The translations under genes and the position numbers were made by a program. Below the pieces are notes generated by a model that was given only the letters and a program-made list of their open reading frames with translations, was not told where the DNA came from and made no database searches. Below, piece by piece: positions 20,754 through 32,815 of a stretch of DNA of 64,000 bases (position 1 is its first letter; each line of letters starts with the position of its first letter). Source of the stretch: Raphanus sativus (lineage: Eukaryota; Streptophyta; Magnoliopsida; Brassicales; Brassicaceae); the NCBI RefSeq assembly GCF_000801105.2, contig NW_026615412.1:1-64000 (forward strand), in the 5' to 3' direction.

Positions 20754-22597
20754 ATGTTGTCTTTCATCAACAAGGCTATTACGTACGGGGGAGCGATGAG
20801 GCGCTACAACACTTGCAACGTGTTTAAGGTAAAAACCGGTTTGATTATGAAAAAATAAACTGATCGAGTTGCAGAAAGTTCCGTTTTTTATATATACAGT
20901 ATATTGTTTTTGGGCCTGACTTGTTTTGATTGGGTGGTTTACAGGAAATGGGGGGAACGATGAGGCGCTACAACACCTCCTCGTCTGATTTAAGAAACTT
21001 TCGCGAGTCTTTAATGATGTCGGCTGGAATGCGAAATGTGTTTAAGGTAATAACGGGGTTTGATTATGAAAAGAAAAAACTGATTTGAGTTAGAGAGATT
21101 CTCGTTTTGTATATACTGTACATGGGTTTCAAGTTGCGAAACGTTTGGGCCTATATTGTTTTTGGGCCTGACTTGTTTTGATTGGGTGGTTTACAGGAAA
21201 TGGGGGGAACGATGAGGCGCTACAACACCTCCTCGTCTGATTTAAAAAAAATTCGCGAGTCTTTAATGAGGTCGGATGGAATCCGCAATGTGTTTAAGGT
21301 AATAACGGGTTTGATTATGAAAAGAAAAAAACTGATTGAGTTACAGAGATTCTCGTTTTGTATTTAGGGTTAAAAGTTTTGTTTTGTTTTGTTTTTGTGG
21401 GATTAGTCGTAGCAACTAGTGTACAAAATAAGAGGGTTTTGCTCAGTATTATCCTTCTTCCTGAAAGCTGTATCTTGTGGGAATGATTAGATTAGTAAGT
21501 ATAAGCAGCGAGCTATAAAGTTTTGGTTGTGTGTGGGAATTTTGATTAAGATTAGTAATGATACGTGTATGGGGGGGGTTTGATTATGAAAAGAAAAAAC
21601 TGATTTGAGTTGAGAGAGATTCTCGTTTTGTATACATGGGTTTCAAGTTGTGAAACCTTTGGGCCTATATTGTTTTTGGGCCTGACTTGTGTGACTTTTT
21701 TTATTGTATTCAGAAAATTGAGAAGATAACAGAGAGGTTTGAGAAAGGTGATTTTGAGGAGGGTTCGGAGCCTCTGTCTCAGGTGGTGTGTCTCAGGGAC
21801 CAGTTGCGAGCCGTCGTGGTGAAGACTTGTGCCGATGTCGAGACCCTGGAGGATAGATTGAAGAAACTTCATGAGTTGGAGCTTCTTGAGTTCGAGGAGA
21901 AGACCAAGAATCACTACCACGCTCTATTGTCTGGAGCTGGATACTACTCTACAGCTTCAAAAGCTCCAGAAGAAGTAGAGTCTTTACTCAGAGAGATGGT
22001 TGTGTATGGAGTTGCTCCTACCAACATCACTTTCTGGGTGTTGCTGAAGGCTCTTGCTGATTCTGGGAAGCTAGATCTGGCTCTCAACTACTTGGAGCGA
22101 ATGGAGGAGGAGTTTAGTGTGAAGCCAGAGTCCACTCACCATGGGGTAGTGATCGATGGTTTTGCCAGAACCAAAGACCCCCAAAACCTGGCCTTTGCTG
22201 TTGAGAGGGTGAAGCAACTTGTCCCTTTCCAGGGTCAGGAAATGTCATTCAATGCCATACTGAGCAGGTGCTATCCACCCAGATATCCTACCGAAGAAGA
22301 TCTGGAGTGGTTGGTTAGTGTCATCCCCATTGCCCAGGACCTGATTAATTTTCTGCATGGAGCCAGTTATGTGTACACGGTGCTGGAATCTACCCATTGG
22401 AGACTCAAGGTTCGAGGGATCATTTGGCCCAAATCGGTTCTGACTAGGCCTGATGATGTTCTTGTTGGTGGGAAGATCCAGAAGAAGGTAAATGAAGTGT
22501 TGATTGTGATTTGAGTTTATGTTTTTGGATTTCTAAACTTTGATCTGTTTTCATTTCATCTTTGCAGGGGGGGAGGGCAGTGAGGGAAGGAGGATGA
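20754..22597 (+). CDS. PPR-C: spliced PPR-like protein with duplicated exon (unit 1)
   Basis: Model by splice signals and open phase: exons 20754-20828, 20945-21046, 21197-21298, 21714-22487 and 22568-22597, all phase 0, giving 360 residues. Exon 1 (MLSFINKAITYGGAMRRYNT) looks like an organelle presequence. Exons 2 and 3 are near-identical 34-residue cassettes (EMGGTMRRYNTSSSDL... ending NVFK). Exon 4 holds a charged, probably coiled-coil segment (about 94-158) and then two or three PPR-type helical hairpins (about 159-265), with words such as VESLLREMVVYGVAPTN and LLKALADSGKLDLALNYLER. A C-terminal part ending RPDDVLVGGKIQKK follows. If the last intron is retained, the frame ends at 22514 instead. 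It probably binds organelle RNA, but I cannot name the orthologue. Exon 5 is the least certain part. Confidence 0.75.
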
Positions 22598-23045
22598 GGA
22601 TGTGATAGGATATCAAGAAGCAATGACAACACGTGGCTTCTTTATTTCTTGCTATTTACTTATTCAAATAAGAGACCTAGTCTTTTGGAGATTAGTTCCC
22701 ACTTTGTGTTGCGTTCCCGTTTTGTAAGACCATCATTATTGATGGAACTTTTATCTGAGTCCTTAGATTTTCTTATTAGTATTGCTAAGTTGGGGACAAT
22801 TGGTAGGACTTTAAGCAAAATGGTGATTATTGGTGGGACATTTTGCAGTCTCTTAGTTTAAAAAATAAACATAGAACTTGTTTTGAAACATACATCGAAA
22901 ACCACTACTTAAACATGACGACAATTCCAGCAACAAGTCTGTTCCAAAGACATGACTAACGTGCAGGACACGACATGAACATCAGACAGTCAGTGGCAAG
23001 AACATGACAAACAAAAACAAAACTTCTTACAGAGTATTCCTATGT
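22598..23045. other. PPR-C 3' flank to unit join (unit 1)
   Basis: Probable 3' UTR of PPR-C, then AT-rich sequence with an AATAAAC word near 22865. The unit ends at 23045. No gene seen. Confidence 0.5.
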
Positions 23046-23401
23046 CCTTTTGTTGGCTTGTATTTTTATGAACCAACACACTTTAAAAAAAAAAAACATT
23101 GAACCTTAGTCATTTGTAAAGAATCACAAATCTATTTCAACATGACATGAGAAGCTGCAACGACGATTTTGGTACATGTATGAATGACTGTGGATGTTAT
23201 AAAGAGATTATAGTTTTGCAGTAGAATTTCTAGTTTTTAGTTGCTAAAAGTGAAGAAAATAAATGGAGGATCATACGTACGTTGATTCACGATCCAAAAC
23301 AACTAAAGAAAGAATACAAAAAAATATCCAAGACATATATATCTTGAGAACAAGATAAAGGACAATAAAAAAAAAGAGCAAGCAGGTGATGAAGAACATA
23401 G

Positions 23402-24649
23402 TCAAAACAGTTTGGAGACCTCTATTAGACTCGAATCAATCATCATGTTGGAGGTCTTTAAAGCATCATCGACTCGACCAGCATTGAGATATGAAGCGAT
23501 CATTGTTTTGAAAATGGCAACGTCAGCGCCGCCGAAACCACGACCAAGTGAAACAGCAAACAGAGACTCTGCTTCCGACAACATGCCGTTTTCGCAACAC
23601 CTTGTGATAATGTATGTGTTATCTAAGAATTTGTTATTGGTTCTCGCCTTGTTGTAGGTCTCGATTGCCTGGCTACACCGACCAATATCAAAACACTCGT
23701 CCACCATTTTCTTAACCGTGCCAGAGTCTAAGCGTAGGCAACTTATCCCACTTTGACTTTGATCAAACATGTCATGGTACAGTGCCCAAGCATGAGTTTT
23801 TTTACCGTACTTGAGCAAAATTTTTAAAAGGGCGCTGCCAGTGTCTGAACGAACAGGGAGCTTGTTTGCTACCACACAACGCTCGTAGCACTTCATAGCT
23901 TCCATCTCTTTACCTTGCTTGAACCAGTACTCCATGAATGTCGTCATGAGGAAAGCCACCTTTTGTTCATATTGTAAAGAGAGAGAATTAGGTTTATGCC
24001 AGGAAAGGGCAAAATCAGACCAATCAGACCAAGCCCGTTTGAACTCGTCCAAGACAAGATTGGCCTTGTCCAAATTCCCAATGTCCAAAAACCCTTGAAT
24101 CAGATTGTTGAACGCCACGTGATCAGGCCGGTTGCTATACGGGAATTTCTCGGCCTTAAGAAATGCTTTGGCTTGGTCCAGTCGACCGCATTGAACTAAC
24201 CCTTTGGTCAAGACCCTGAGAGTATCCTCGTTTGGGTAACCGCGGGATATGATGGATCGGTGGAAATCAAGAGCTTCGTCAACAAGACCTTGTTGAAAAC
24301 GAGACTCGATGATGCAGTTGCAGCAGTTGTTGGTGGGTATAAGCTTATGCTTGTTGAAGAAGAAATCGTAGAGATCGTACGCGTCCTTGTGCCTTTTATG
24401 CAGACACATGCTTCGGATGATTAATTCACATGTACTCTCCGTCGCTTCCCCTTTTATTCTACTGAATGCAGCCAAACGAGCGTACTCCGCCGCCGTGTCT
24501 AGGTCGCCAACGGAGGCGATGAGGTACCACACTCTGAAACCTAGAGTGATTGGTCGGCAATCTGGATTTGACATTACGTCCTTGGCTCTTCTTGGCACCG
24601 CCGTCCTGTATGGCCGCCGACCAAGTATCACGCGGCGTATCATAGACAT
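23402..24649 (-). CDS. PPR-A, unit 2 copy
   Basis: Encodes the same 415 residues as the unit 1 copy without a single change, again intronless, with the same upstream (TA)n run. Details of repeats and targeting are given at 1163-2410. Its 3' flank carries the CACAAAT variant typical of units 2-4. Confidence 0.88.
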   Translation of the reverse strand: MSMIRRVILGRRPYRTAVPRRAKDVMSNPDCRPITLGFRVWYLIASVGDLDTAAEYARLAAFSRIKGEATESTCELIIRSMCLHKRHKDAYDLYDFFFNKHKLIPTNNCCNCIIESRFQQGLVDEALDFHRSIISRGYPNEDTLRVLTKGLVQCGRLDQAKAFLKAEKFPYSNRPDHVAFNNLIQGFLDIGNLDKANLVLDEFKRAWSDWSDFALSWHKPNSLSLQYEQKVAFLMTTFMEYWFKQGKEMEAMKCYERCVVANKLPVRSDTGSALLKILLKYGKKTHAWALYHDMFDQSQSGISCLRLDSGTVKKMVDECFDIGRCSQAIETYNKARTNNKFLDNTYIITRCCENGMLSEAESLFAVSLGRGFGGADVAIFKTMIASYLNAGRVDDALKTSNMMIDSSLIEVSKLF

Positions 24650-24733
24650 TACGTCCTCAGCAGGTTAGGGCTTTGGACGACGGCACTAATACATATATAT
24701 ATATATTAATAATAACAGGGACTCCACCAAAAT

Positions 24734-24746
24734 CTTGCTCAGCAAG
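24734..24746. promoter_or_regulatory. Conserved palindrome upstream of PPR-A (unit 2)
   Basis: CTTGCTCAGCAAG, 85 bp above the start codon. Confidence 0.45.
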
Positions 24747-25232
24747 TTAAAAGAAAAAAGAGAAACTTTTTTTAAATACATAATTAATGTCCGAATCTAA
24801 TTCTAGATATTATTAGCAAACTTTAATATTGGGGCTGAGCAAATTGCTGCCTCTACTCAAGCTCAAATCCGTGGTTGAGTTCTGACCTAACATTGATTCT
24901 CTCGTTTTCTTTATTTCGCTGCAAGTTTCAGAGACTTCTCTTTGACGTTCGTTGCTTTAATATTATATCTCTATTCATTTGATCCTTCCTGGCTACATTC
25001 GTGACATGATTCTTATAGTTAAAAGTTGATGTTAGTTTCACTTGTAAACTCACTTTTGTTAAGAGTAATTATTTTGATTTGTCAATGAATGGTTGTTTAC
25101 GTAGACAAAAAAAGAAGAGGAAAAAAGCATAGCAAAACTGAAAGATGAGTTGAGATGTGAGAAAAGTCAAGGATGACTAAATAAAATAAAATATAATTGT
25201 CTTAAAAAAAAAAAGGAATGCAAATTTTCTTT

Positions 25233-26453
25233 TTAGCTGGCTCGATGAATAGCAAGCTTTCTTAAATTTAAAATCTTCATCTTGTCCAACATCTTCATGG
25301 CATCATCGAGTCTCCCAACCTTAACATATCCATTGATCATTGCTCTGAATGTTGAGACATCAGGTCCCAACGCCATCAATTCGTCGTCTATGTTATCAAG
25401 GTCGTAACACATGACAGCAAAGAATGTCTCTGCCTCGGACATTTTTCCTTGTTCGCAGAGACAAGCAATGATGGTCCTATAACACGTCTTCCCGACACAT
25501 TTGAAAGGGATAATAGTCTTTTCACTAAAAGACTTCAACATTATGCCGACAGTCTCGGAATCGCAGATTCCTTTAATCAATTCGAACAGTTCCCAAGCCT
25601 CTGTTTTCTTACCGTGCTCCACAAGAAGTTTCAAAACCCTGTTTCCAACAATGGGGTTCAGTAGTTCAGCCATATCCAAAACCGCCCAAATCTCCCGAGC
25701 TTCCTCATCTTTGCCTTGCTTGAACCAATACTCAATAAAAGAAACCTGAAAGAGTGCAATTGCCTTGTGATAGTCTCTCCATGGGAGTTTACTGTTGTTA
25801 GGTGATCCTTTCAGTTCCTCGAAGATTTGGCTAGCCTCTACGAATCTCCCTACATCCAAAAACCCGCGAATGAGGATGTCGTAGACCATGAAATAACAAC
25901 GCCCCATGGATCTCACTAAATCACAAGCTTCGTCGAGTCTTTTGGCATCAACCAAGGCTTTCGTGAGTATCACGTAAGTCTCCATCCCTGGAGACGAGCG
26001 TCCGTCCAGGACTAGGTGACGGTAAAGCTCAAGAGCCTTGTCGACACAACCTTGGTCGCAGTGTGCTTTCATGATGAGATTGCAAGAGAGCGTGTTTGGA
26101 ACGGTTTGACATTCGTTGAAAAAGTAATTGAACATAGAGAGGGCTTCGTCGTACCGTTTGGCTTCGCACATGGCTCCGATTACGGAATTGCAGATGAAGA
26201 CAGTGTCTCTGTTCGCACGTAATTCTTCAGAGACAGCCAGGCGCGAGATACTCGCGGCTTCGTCGAGATTAGACATCTCGATCATTGCCGATACTCTGTA
26301 GCGCAGAGAAATTGGGCGGTTATCAATGCAGTTATGGCTGTTTGGATCTATTTTTGGGAGTGACGATGGGTCTCTTCCCACTGGGTAAGGTACGTACAAC
26401 TTAGAAACCTTTGATACGGTCGGATTTTTTACTACGCGGCGGAGGAGAGACAT
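25233..26453 (-). CDS. PPR-B, unit 2 copy
   Basis: Protein identical to the unit 1 copy; the same start (MSLLRR) is preferred, and the open frame reaches 26519. See 2994-4214 for domains. The region between its stop and PPR-A (24650-25232) is unchanged. Confidence 0.88.
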   Translation of the reverse strand: MSLLRRVVKNPTVSKVSKLYVPYPVGRDPSSLPKIDPNSHNCIDNRPISLRYRVSAMIEMSNLDEAASISRLAVSEELRANRDTVFICNSVIGAMCEAKRYDEALSMFNYFFNECQTVPNTLSCNLIMKAHCDQGCVDKALELYRHLVLDGRSSPGMETYVILTKALVDAKRLDEACDLVRSMGRCYFMVYDILIRGFLDVGRFVEASQIFEELKGSPNNSKLPWRDYHKAIALFQVSFIEYWFKQGKDEEAREIWAVLDMAELLNPIVGNRVLKLLVEHGKKTEAWELFELIKGICDSETVGIMLKSFSEKTIIPFKCVGKTCYRTIIACLCEQGKMSEAETFFAVMCYDLDNIDDELMALGPDVSTFRAMINGYVKVGRLDDAMKMLDKMKILNLRKLAIHRAS

Positions 26454-26550
26454 GGTCCAAGAGAGCTGGTGCCGAGGAGTTAGGGTTTTGATTATTAATT
26501 TATTTGATCCGGGAAACATCTACTGTCACACGTATTACTCCACAAAAAAT

Positions 26551-26563
26551 CTTGCTCAGCAAG
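26551..26563. promoter_or_regulatory. Conserved palindrome upstream of PPR-B (unit 2)
   Basis: CTTGCTCAGCAAG, 98 bp above the preferred start. Confidence 0.45.
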
Positions 26564-27981
26564 TTTTTTTTTTTTTTCTAAAAAGAAAGTAAAACTTAGG
26601 TGATGATTTTGCACTAGATTTTAGTTTTTGGAAAAACATGAATGATGATTTTAGATTTTTGTTTCTAGTTTTGATTTTTTGCTTTTAGTTATAGAATAGA
26701 TATTTTGTTATTAATAAGTTTAATTTTCATTTTATTAATAGTAAAATATTTATTTGGTAAATAATAAAATATAAAATATATTACCAAAATACACATGCTT
26801 ATTTTAAAATAAAAAACAGCAAATACGAAATAATATAATTCTATGTTTAAACATATACTACAAAAATAGTTTTATGCTTAAACATACATTTATATATATA
26901 TATATATATATATATACTTTAAATTAGAAATGTGTACATATGATATTTGCAGAAATACCTATATATAAAACTTTAAGTAAAATGTGCAAATATAATTCAT
27001 TAACGGTTAACTATAAAAAATATTATGATGACAAAAATAAAAAAATTATTATATGTGTAAAATTTAACAAAACATAACCACGTCATATAAATTTAGTATG
27101 ATAGCAAGCAATCAATCAATTTAAAATATTGTTGCTCTTTCGTTGTTAGACTTTGGAATTTTTACTATTTTATTTTAATAAAGTTTATAGATTTTAATGG
27201 TGAGTAGATTCTTGCGAACGTAAATGGAAGAAATATAATCATACAATAAGAATGAAGGAGTTGTCACTAAAATTTAAAAATTTCTAAAAATAAAAATATA
27301 CAAAAGCCAACGCCAACTTCTTCCGTAAAACTAATATAATCTATATTTTGGTTTTTTTACAAATTGAACAGTTATTTTTTGTCTCGTTAATTATGTTATT
27401 ACAAATTCTGAAAAACATTGCATAGATGATATTAGAGCCGACAATAATACATGTCTTGTGAGAATTTACACTTGACTCCATCATCCTGAATCGTCCTATG
27501 AAATCAATTCCTGACAGTAGTTCTTGCACCATACTGAAAATTCTCTTGTAAGCTTTTTTCTCTAATCTTCTGCATAATTTGCCTTCTCCGGAAATTGAAA
27601 TCCTCCTGTAGAAATTATGTTGCCTGAGATTCGAACCCCAGACATGGATACAGAAGCCTTTAAACCTTGATCAATAGACCACGGTATTTCCACGAACCGT
27701 TATTTCAAAAACTAGTTTTTAAAAAAAAAATTCTAAGAAATCTATTTTCCATAATTCTAATTGGATAATAAAATAGTTTTTCAAAAACAAAAAACCAAAA
27801 ACCATTTCAAAAACTACAAACAACCATCCTCTTTGTAATGGACTTAGCTACCCAGTCTCAACCCAACCCGAGAACCCTTGTTAACGTGGTTAGTTCTTCC
27901 AGAATTGATAGTTTTACTAAAAAAAACTATTCTTCAAGTCACACAAATCAAATCACGAAGATCCTAGTCCTGAAATTTGAC
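26564..27981. other. AT-rich spacer (unit 2)
   Basis: Matches 4325-5740 apart from small indels in A/T runs and a changed (TA)n length; SINE remnant at about 27627-27685. A 103-codon plus-strand frame at 27838-28149, running into the Harbinger element, exists only because of a 1-bp insertion relative to unit 1 and is not taken as a gene. Confidence 0.55.
27627..27685 (-). mobile_element. tRNA-like SINE head remnant (unit 2)
   Basis: Boxes A and B are unchanged from the unit 1 copy. A nearby T to C change (CCTTCTCCGG) is shared with unit 3. Confidence 0.42.
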
Positions 27982-28462
27982 TTAGGGGGGTGTATTGAAA
28001 CTATGATTTTAAAAGGTTTTAGAGTTGTTTTAAAATCCCCTGTTATTCAACTAAGGATTTTAAAAAATATTTTCAAATCACCTGTTATTAAACATGAAAT
28101 TTGTCTAAAATCATTAGAAACACTCACAAATCTCCTGTTATTCAATTAACCATTTACAAAACTTATATCAAATCCAATGTTATTGAAAGGTAAACATTAT
28201 TTTGATAAAAAAGCTATGAATGGGATTTGGGGATACTTTGAGTTCATTTTTAGTTAAAAATGTCGCTGTGAAACTCCTACTTCTACATGTGTTATTTGGA
28301 GAGACTTCTAAATAAAAATAACACGACATCTATCCAAAGACGAACAAGAAAATATTTACAAAAGACAACTGATGGCAGGCTTATTGTCTCTCTGCAACTT
28401 CATTGGCAGATACAAAACTTTAATTTCAATCCAAACCCAGATAACCTCTGATCACTTCATCC

Positions 28463-29297
28463 ATGGAGATCATCTCAAACCCCATAAAGCTTCTCCATTT
28501 TATCAATTATTGCTACTCTGTTCATCTTCTTCTTCCTCTGCTTTTCTCCCGCCATGGCTACTGATGAAGATGACATAAGATGCCTACGAGGAATCCAGAC
28601 CTGATTCCTCTCTCACCGACCCTCAGAGAGTTCTCAAATTATGAAATTTCGGCGGCGCGTCTTGTTGGAACAATCAAGAGAACATAGTCATCAATCTCGT
28701 GCTTTAAGACATGGGTTTATCTGGTCGGATCCCAGAGTCTTTTCAATATTATGGTAGCTTACAAAAGCTTGATCGATCTAGCAATCAATAGTCTGGTAAC
28801 ATTCCTCCAAAGCTATGTACTTGGTAACCGTTCTTGATGTCCCTTGATCTGTTTAATAATGAATTGGATGGTGAGATTCCTCCTAGTTTAGCTGAGTGTA
28901 GGTTCATGAACTCTTTGGTACGATCTGAGAATCAATTTTTTTTTCTTTTTTTTGATATTGCAGCTGGTGTGTTTGGAGTTTGATGGTATATACGAGAAAG
29001 AGAGTAGTTAAAAACGAAGGAGTTAATATCTTAGCGCAGAGACTTAGCCATATGGTAGCGCAAGTCTCTTTGTTTAAGAAGCCTTTGGTTAAGGTTAAGC
29101 TTGGGGACTTGATGGCTGCAACTAATGGTTTCAGCTCTGAGAACATTATCTTTACAACTAAAACAGGAACAACGTATAAGCTGATTTTTCTTGATGGCTC
29201 AGCACTTGCAGTGAAGCACTTGAGTGAGTGTAAGCTTGGGGAGAAGGAGTTTCGGTATGAGATGAATCAGTTGTGGGAGCTGTGTAACCGTAACTTG
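28463..29297 (+). pseudogene. BIR2/BIR3-like receptor kinase fragment (unit 2)
   Basis: Carries the same frameshifts, internal deletion and kinase truncation as 6222-7056, so the decay predates the array. Confidence 0.75.
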
Positions 29298-29298
29298 T

Positions 29299-29561
29299 TC
29301 AGAAGTTCTTCTTCTCAGTAGTAGCACCTCCACCAGACCTCATGAACACTAGACATATCCTCCCTCTTCCTCTTAGCAACCTTAAGAGCCCTCTTTCTTT
29401 ACCAACTTTGAGAAGCCTCAATGGTTTTCTCTCGTAAGGAGCAAATTCAGTTAGTTCCATTATCAATGATCTGATGAACCACATTGTCTTCCTCGTTTTC
29501 CCTTTGCGAGAGTTACGATACGGAGCAAACTCGTGTCTTGTAAACGATGTGTCATTTGTTC
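29299..29561 (-). pseudogene. eL36 pseudogene fragment (unit 2)
   Basis: Same breaks as the unit 1 fragment, including the loss between the AKRK words. Confidence 0.72.
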
Positions 29562-29793
29562 AAAAAATAATGAAACAACATAGATTAATAATATCAAATG
29601 ATCTAGAGTACTCTGAAATGTTTTTTTTTTGCTAATAAGTACTCTGAAATTTAAGAGAAAATCTCACCCAAAATCTTTTTTCTCTTTTTAAATCATCCAT
29701 ATAAATGAGATTTAGTCCAAATCTCTTCAAACTCCAATATTTTTCCAAATCCACTTAAACTTTTAAAATCCATGATTCAATACACCCCCCTTA

Positions 29794-30746
29794 GAGTTCA
29801 CTTTTGATTAATAATAGAAAAAATTGCCAATACATAACAATTTGTCCATTTGTCATTATTTTTTTAAATTTTTTTAGACTCAGATGCCTCTTGTCAACCT
29901 TAAAAATTCATATCAATTATTATAACAGTCAGAAAAAATAAAAAATTATATAAAATGTACATAAACAAAAAACAGATCATATGAAAAATAATTTGGTTGA
30001 CTAAATATCAGTAGAATACAATTTCATTTTTGATCTACGGAAAATAGAAAACAAAATCTACTGTCTACAAACATGTAGATAGTAGTTTCGATTAACTATA
30101 TATATTTGTTGCTCGTAGACTCTGAAATTTAACTAGTGGTAATTATTCTACCACCGCAGAATGAACCGGCTACAACTTTCTTTAAGATCTGAACTAAAGT
30201 ATAATTCATGAACGAATGATTTCTATATATCCACTTACACAGAACCACAAAATCTGCCCATGTACCAATAATCTATGAAAATAATATTTTATTATCTACT
30301 AAAATACTATATCATACTACAGATGGATTACACAGTTTACCATCATATTTACAATCTACGGTGATGCGATCCAGATCAGCAGATATGTCTCAACGAGGAG
30401 CTTAACGTAAGAACAAGCTAAGCAACTGATCATAACTTGGCTTAATGGGCATTTTATGGGCCTTATCGGTTTGATCCATGAAGTTCTAGACCGAGAGAAG
30501 CTAATGGACCTGATGCAGAACGTGGAGGCCTTATGCCCAATAAAAAAAATCAGTGTTTGGATTTATCCAAGAAGGATCCAACAAGAAAATACAAGTTATG
30601 GTCGAATAATATTTCAATCTGACGGCAATTCAGATACCGTCGACCATGCAAAAGGACACTACCAGCCGAAGAGTTACTTAAGACAAAATTGTTTAACTCT
30701 TGGTCAAGTCAAGAAGATTTATTTCTGGTCAAAATTTTGGGGCAAA
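29794..30746. other. AT-rich spacer (unit 2)
   Basis: Counterpart of 7553-8506. A 1-bp change in an A-run opens a 97-codon frame at 30456-30749 that is closed in units 1 and 3, so it is not coding. Confidence 0.5.
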
Positions 30747-31339
30747 TGATTGCAATTTGATAACAAAAATTTTGTGGCAAATCATTCATACACATAAGAT
30801 CTAGATCACATCACCAAGGACTATGTCTACAGTTACTCAACAAGAGATAAGTTCACATCCAAGTCCTCACCTTAGTTTCTTGAAGTGGTAGATCTGGATC
30901 TAGGAAATGGAAAAAAGATGGTCACCTCTCCGGATCTGATCCATAAAGATTCACAAGAGGGAAGATGGGTTTACGTTCAGATCTGGTCATACCCAATGAC
31001 TTAGAAGATTAGGGATCTAGATTACCTTAAGGTTCAGATCTGAGAAGGTTACAAGAAAAGGAATCAAGGAGGCGACGACTGGGGGCTCGGGATCGACGGC
31101 TCGGGCTGCACGCGGGGCGGTTGGTGAGCGGCGAACGGGCGGCGGCGGTCGGCGGCGGCGGCGGCGGCGGCGCGGCGGCGAGGTTCTGATCGGGCAGGAC
31201 TTCGCTTGCTGTCTCTCTTGTGATGAATCCCTAGGAATGATGTCCCTTTATAAGAAATGAGAGAGCTTTGGGGTAGGATTTTACTCACTTGGGCCTGCAG
31301 CTCTTGGGTTTCATTTTGGGCTGGGCCCGGGATGTTACA
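30747..31339 (-). mobile_element. Solo LTR (unit 2)
   Basis: 593 bp, 6 bp shorter than in units 1 and 3 because its GGC-rich tract (about 31140-31185) was rearranged to a purer GGC run. TG...CA ends and CAAA flanks are kept. Confidence 0.62.
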
Positions 31340-32183
31340 CAAATCTTCTTAACTATATCAAATTTTCATTCAAGTTTTTAGTAGCTTCTTTCCACCTTCC
31401 AGATGACTCCAAAAATCGATGTCGTTCCCATAAAATTTACTTTTGTCTTGTAAAGACTCTCTCAAGTTCATTGTGCTTTGATTTGATATTTTGACTGAAA
31501 GGTATTTTTGTTTTACAACTATGATTGCACTACGAACTACAAAGTGATAGATTTTTATTTTGTTTCAAAAGAATTGTTTGAGAAAGGAACCAAAAAAAGT
31601 TCTGAAAATGGACTGCTTGTGGGAACTTAGGTTGCACATGGGGCTCAAGGTATGTACAAGTATCGGTGGCACTTGTCCCGTAGTTGTAAGCTTCAAGTTA
31701 AATTGGGCCTTAAAACAAATTTTGAGAGTATCCGGTGCAACGTGATAATTTACTATAAAGCCGCGGCTCTGTGTGCGCTATATTTCACCATAAAGCTCCG
31801 GTCAGTGAATCAATGATGGTAGGTTTGCTAATCACTTGAAGGGATAATTATGTATAGTAATTATGAGTGTCGTATTACTCTTGCCTGTCTTACTAATCCT
31901 CTCTAATTTAGTGCATCCATTCTGAATATAAGTGTATAATTTAGAAAATTTATCATTCTAGCTCTCAAAAGATGTCCACTAACATAGTGTGATTCACATT
32001 AATAGATACAACACAAAAAAAATTCAATTCATAGTTTCAAAATGTCAAATAGTAATTATAAAAAAATGTCAAATAGTATTAAAAATATTGGAGCTAGGAA
32101 GTTGGAACTGTAAAATGCTCATCAATTATTTTCTTAGTAGTAATTGTTACTCTAGCACATGTGTAGAAGCACTTCTGATACCA
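31340..32183. other. Spacer without recognised gene (unit 2)
   Basis: Counterpart of 9106-9949; nothing further seen. Confidence 0.5.
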
Positions 32184-32240
32184 CGGCAAGTCTCTACCCT
32201 TTTTTTTTTTTTTTTTGAACAGGCCGGCAAGTCTCTACCC
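32184..32240 (-). mobile_element. Minute retro-insertion with target duplication (unit 2)
   Basis: The 16-bp direct repeats are unchanged; the T run is one base longer than in unit 1. Confidence 0.45.
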
Positions 32241-32304
32241 TTTTTTACTAAAAAACATAAATAACAATGTGAACACTTATACAACTTATATGTCTTTTCT
32301 CAGA

Positions 32305-32815
32305 GCTCGGAGAAATTGACCTGTGGTTGATCCATTACCATCATATGGACGAGGAAGAAGATTTGCCTGGTAAAAGAAATAGGAGTCTTCTATATGGTCA
32401 GATTCTCACAGATGTAGTCATCACAGGTACTAACTAATATAGCAACTTAATATATGGATGCTGTTTGTCTGATGATGATACTGTAACCATAGGCGAGAAC
32501 GGGACAATTGATGGTCAAGGAAGTATATGGTGGGATTGGTTTAAAACTGGAGAGCTAAACTATACAAGACCTCATCTCGTTGAGCTCATGAACTCTACTG
32601 GTCTTATCATTCACCTTCTTGAGTTCACATTTTTGGAACATTCATCCTGTTTATTGCATGTCTCAGGTTACACTTAATCTAATGCTATTTGTTTTCAGCT
32701 AGTCTTGCGTTCTGATATGAATTTGTTTTTGATTGTCTGAACAGAGATGTTGTTGTAAAGAATCTCACAATCTTGGCTTCTCTTGACTCTCCAAGCACAG
32801 ATGGAGTTGATCCAG
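32305..32815 (+). pseudogene. GH28 polygalacturonase-like fragment (unit 2)
   Basis: Same three blocks and the same frameshift after the YGRGR word as at 10070-10580. Confidence 0.75.

Larger units (their letters stand above)
808..23045 (+). repeat. Tandem unit 1 (22,238 bp)
   Basis: First unit of a head-to-tail array. It begins at CCTTTTGTTGGCTTG and ends at AGTATTCCTATGT, which is joined directly to the start of unit 2. It is 2.3 kb longer than the others because it carries a 3,025-bp Helitron and lacks the 0.7 kb Helitron of units 2 and 3. It also differs from both by shared point changes, for example 5346 T/C, 5797 T/C, 6138 A/G, and a 4-bp indel near 17570. Confidence 0.95.
27985..29790 (+). 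mobile_element. PIF/Harbinger-like gene-capturing element (unit 2)
   Basis: Also 1,806 bp with TTA on both sides (27982-27984, 29791-29793). Differs from unit 1 by point changes shared with unit 3 (AAATCCCC for AAATCTCC, GGCAGGC for GGCAGAC). Confidence 0.78.

Noticed and set aside
27838..28149. 103-codon plus frame in units 2 and 3
   Set aside because: Opened by a 1-bp A-run difference from unit 1 and runs into the end of the Harbinger element.
30456..30749. 97-codon plus frame in unit 2
   Set aside because: Depends on one base in an A-run; closed in units 1 and 3.
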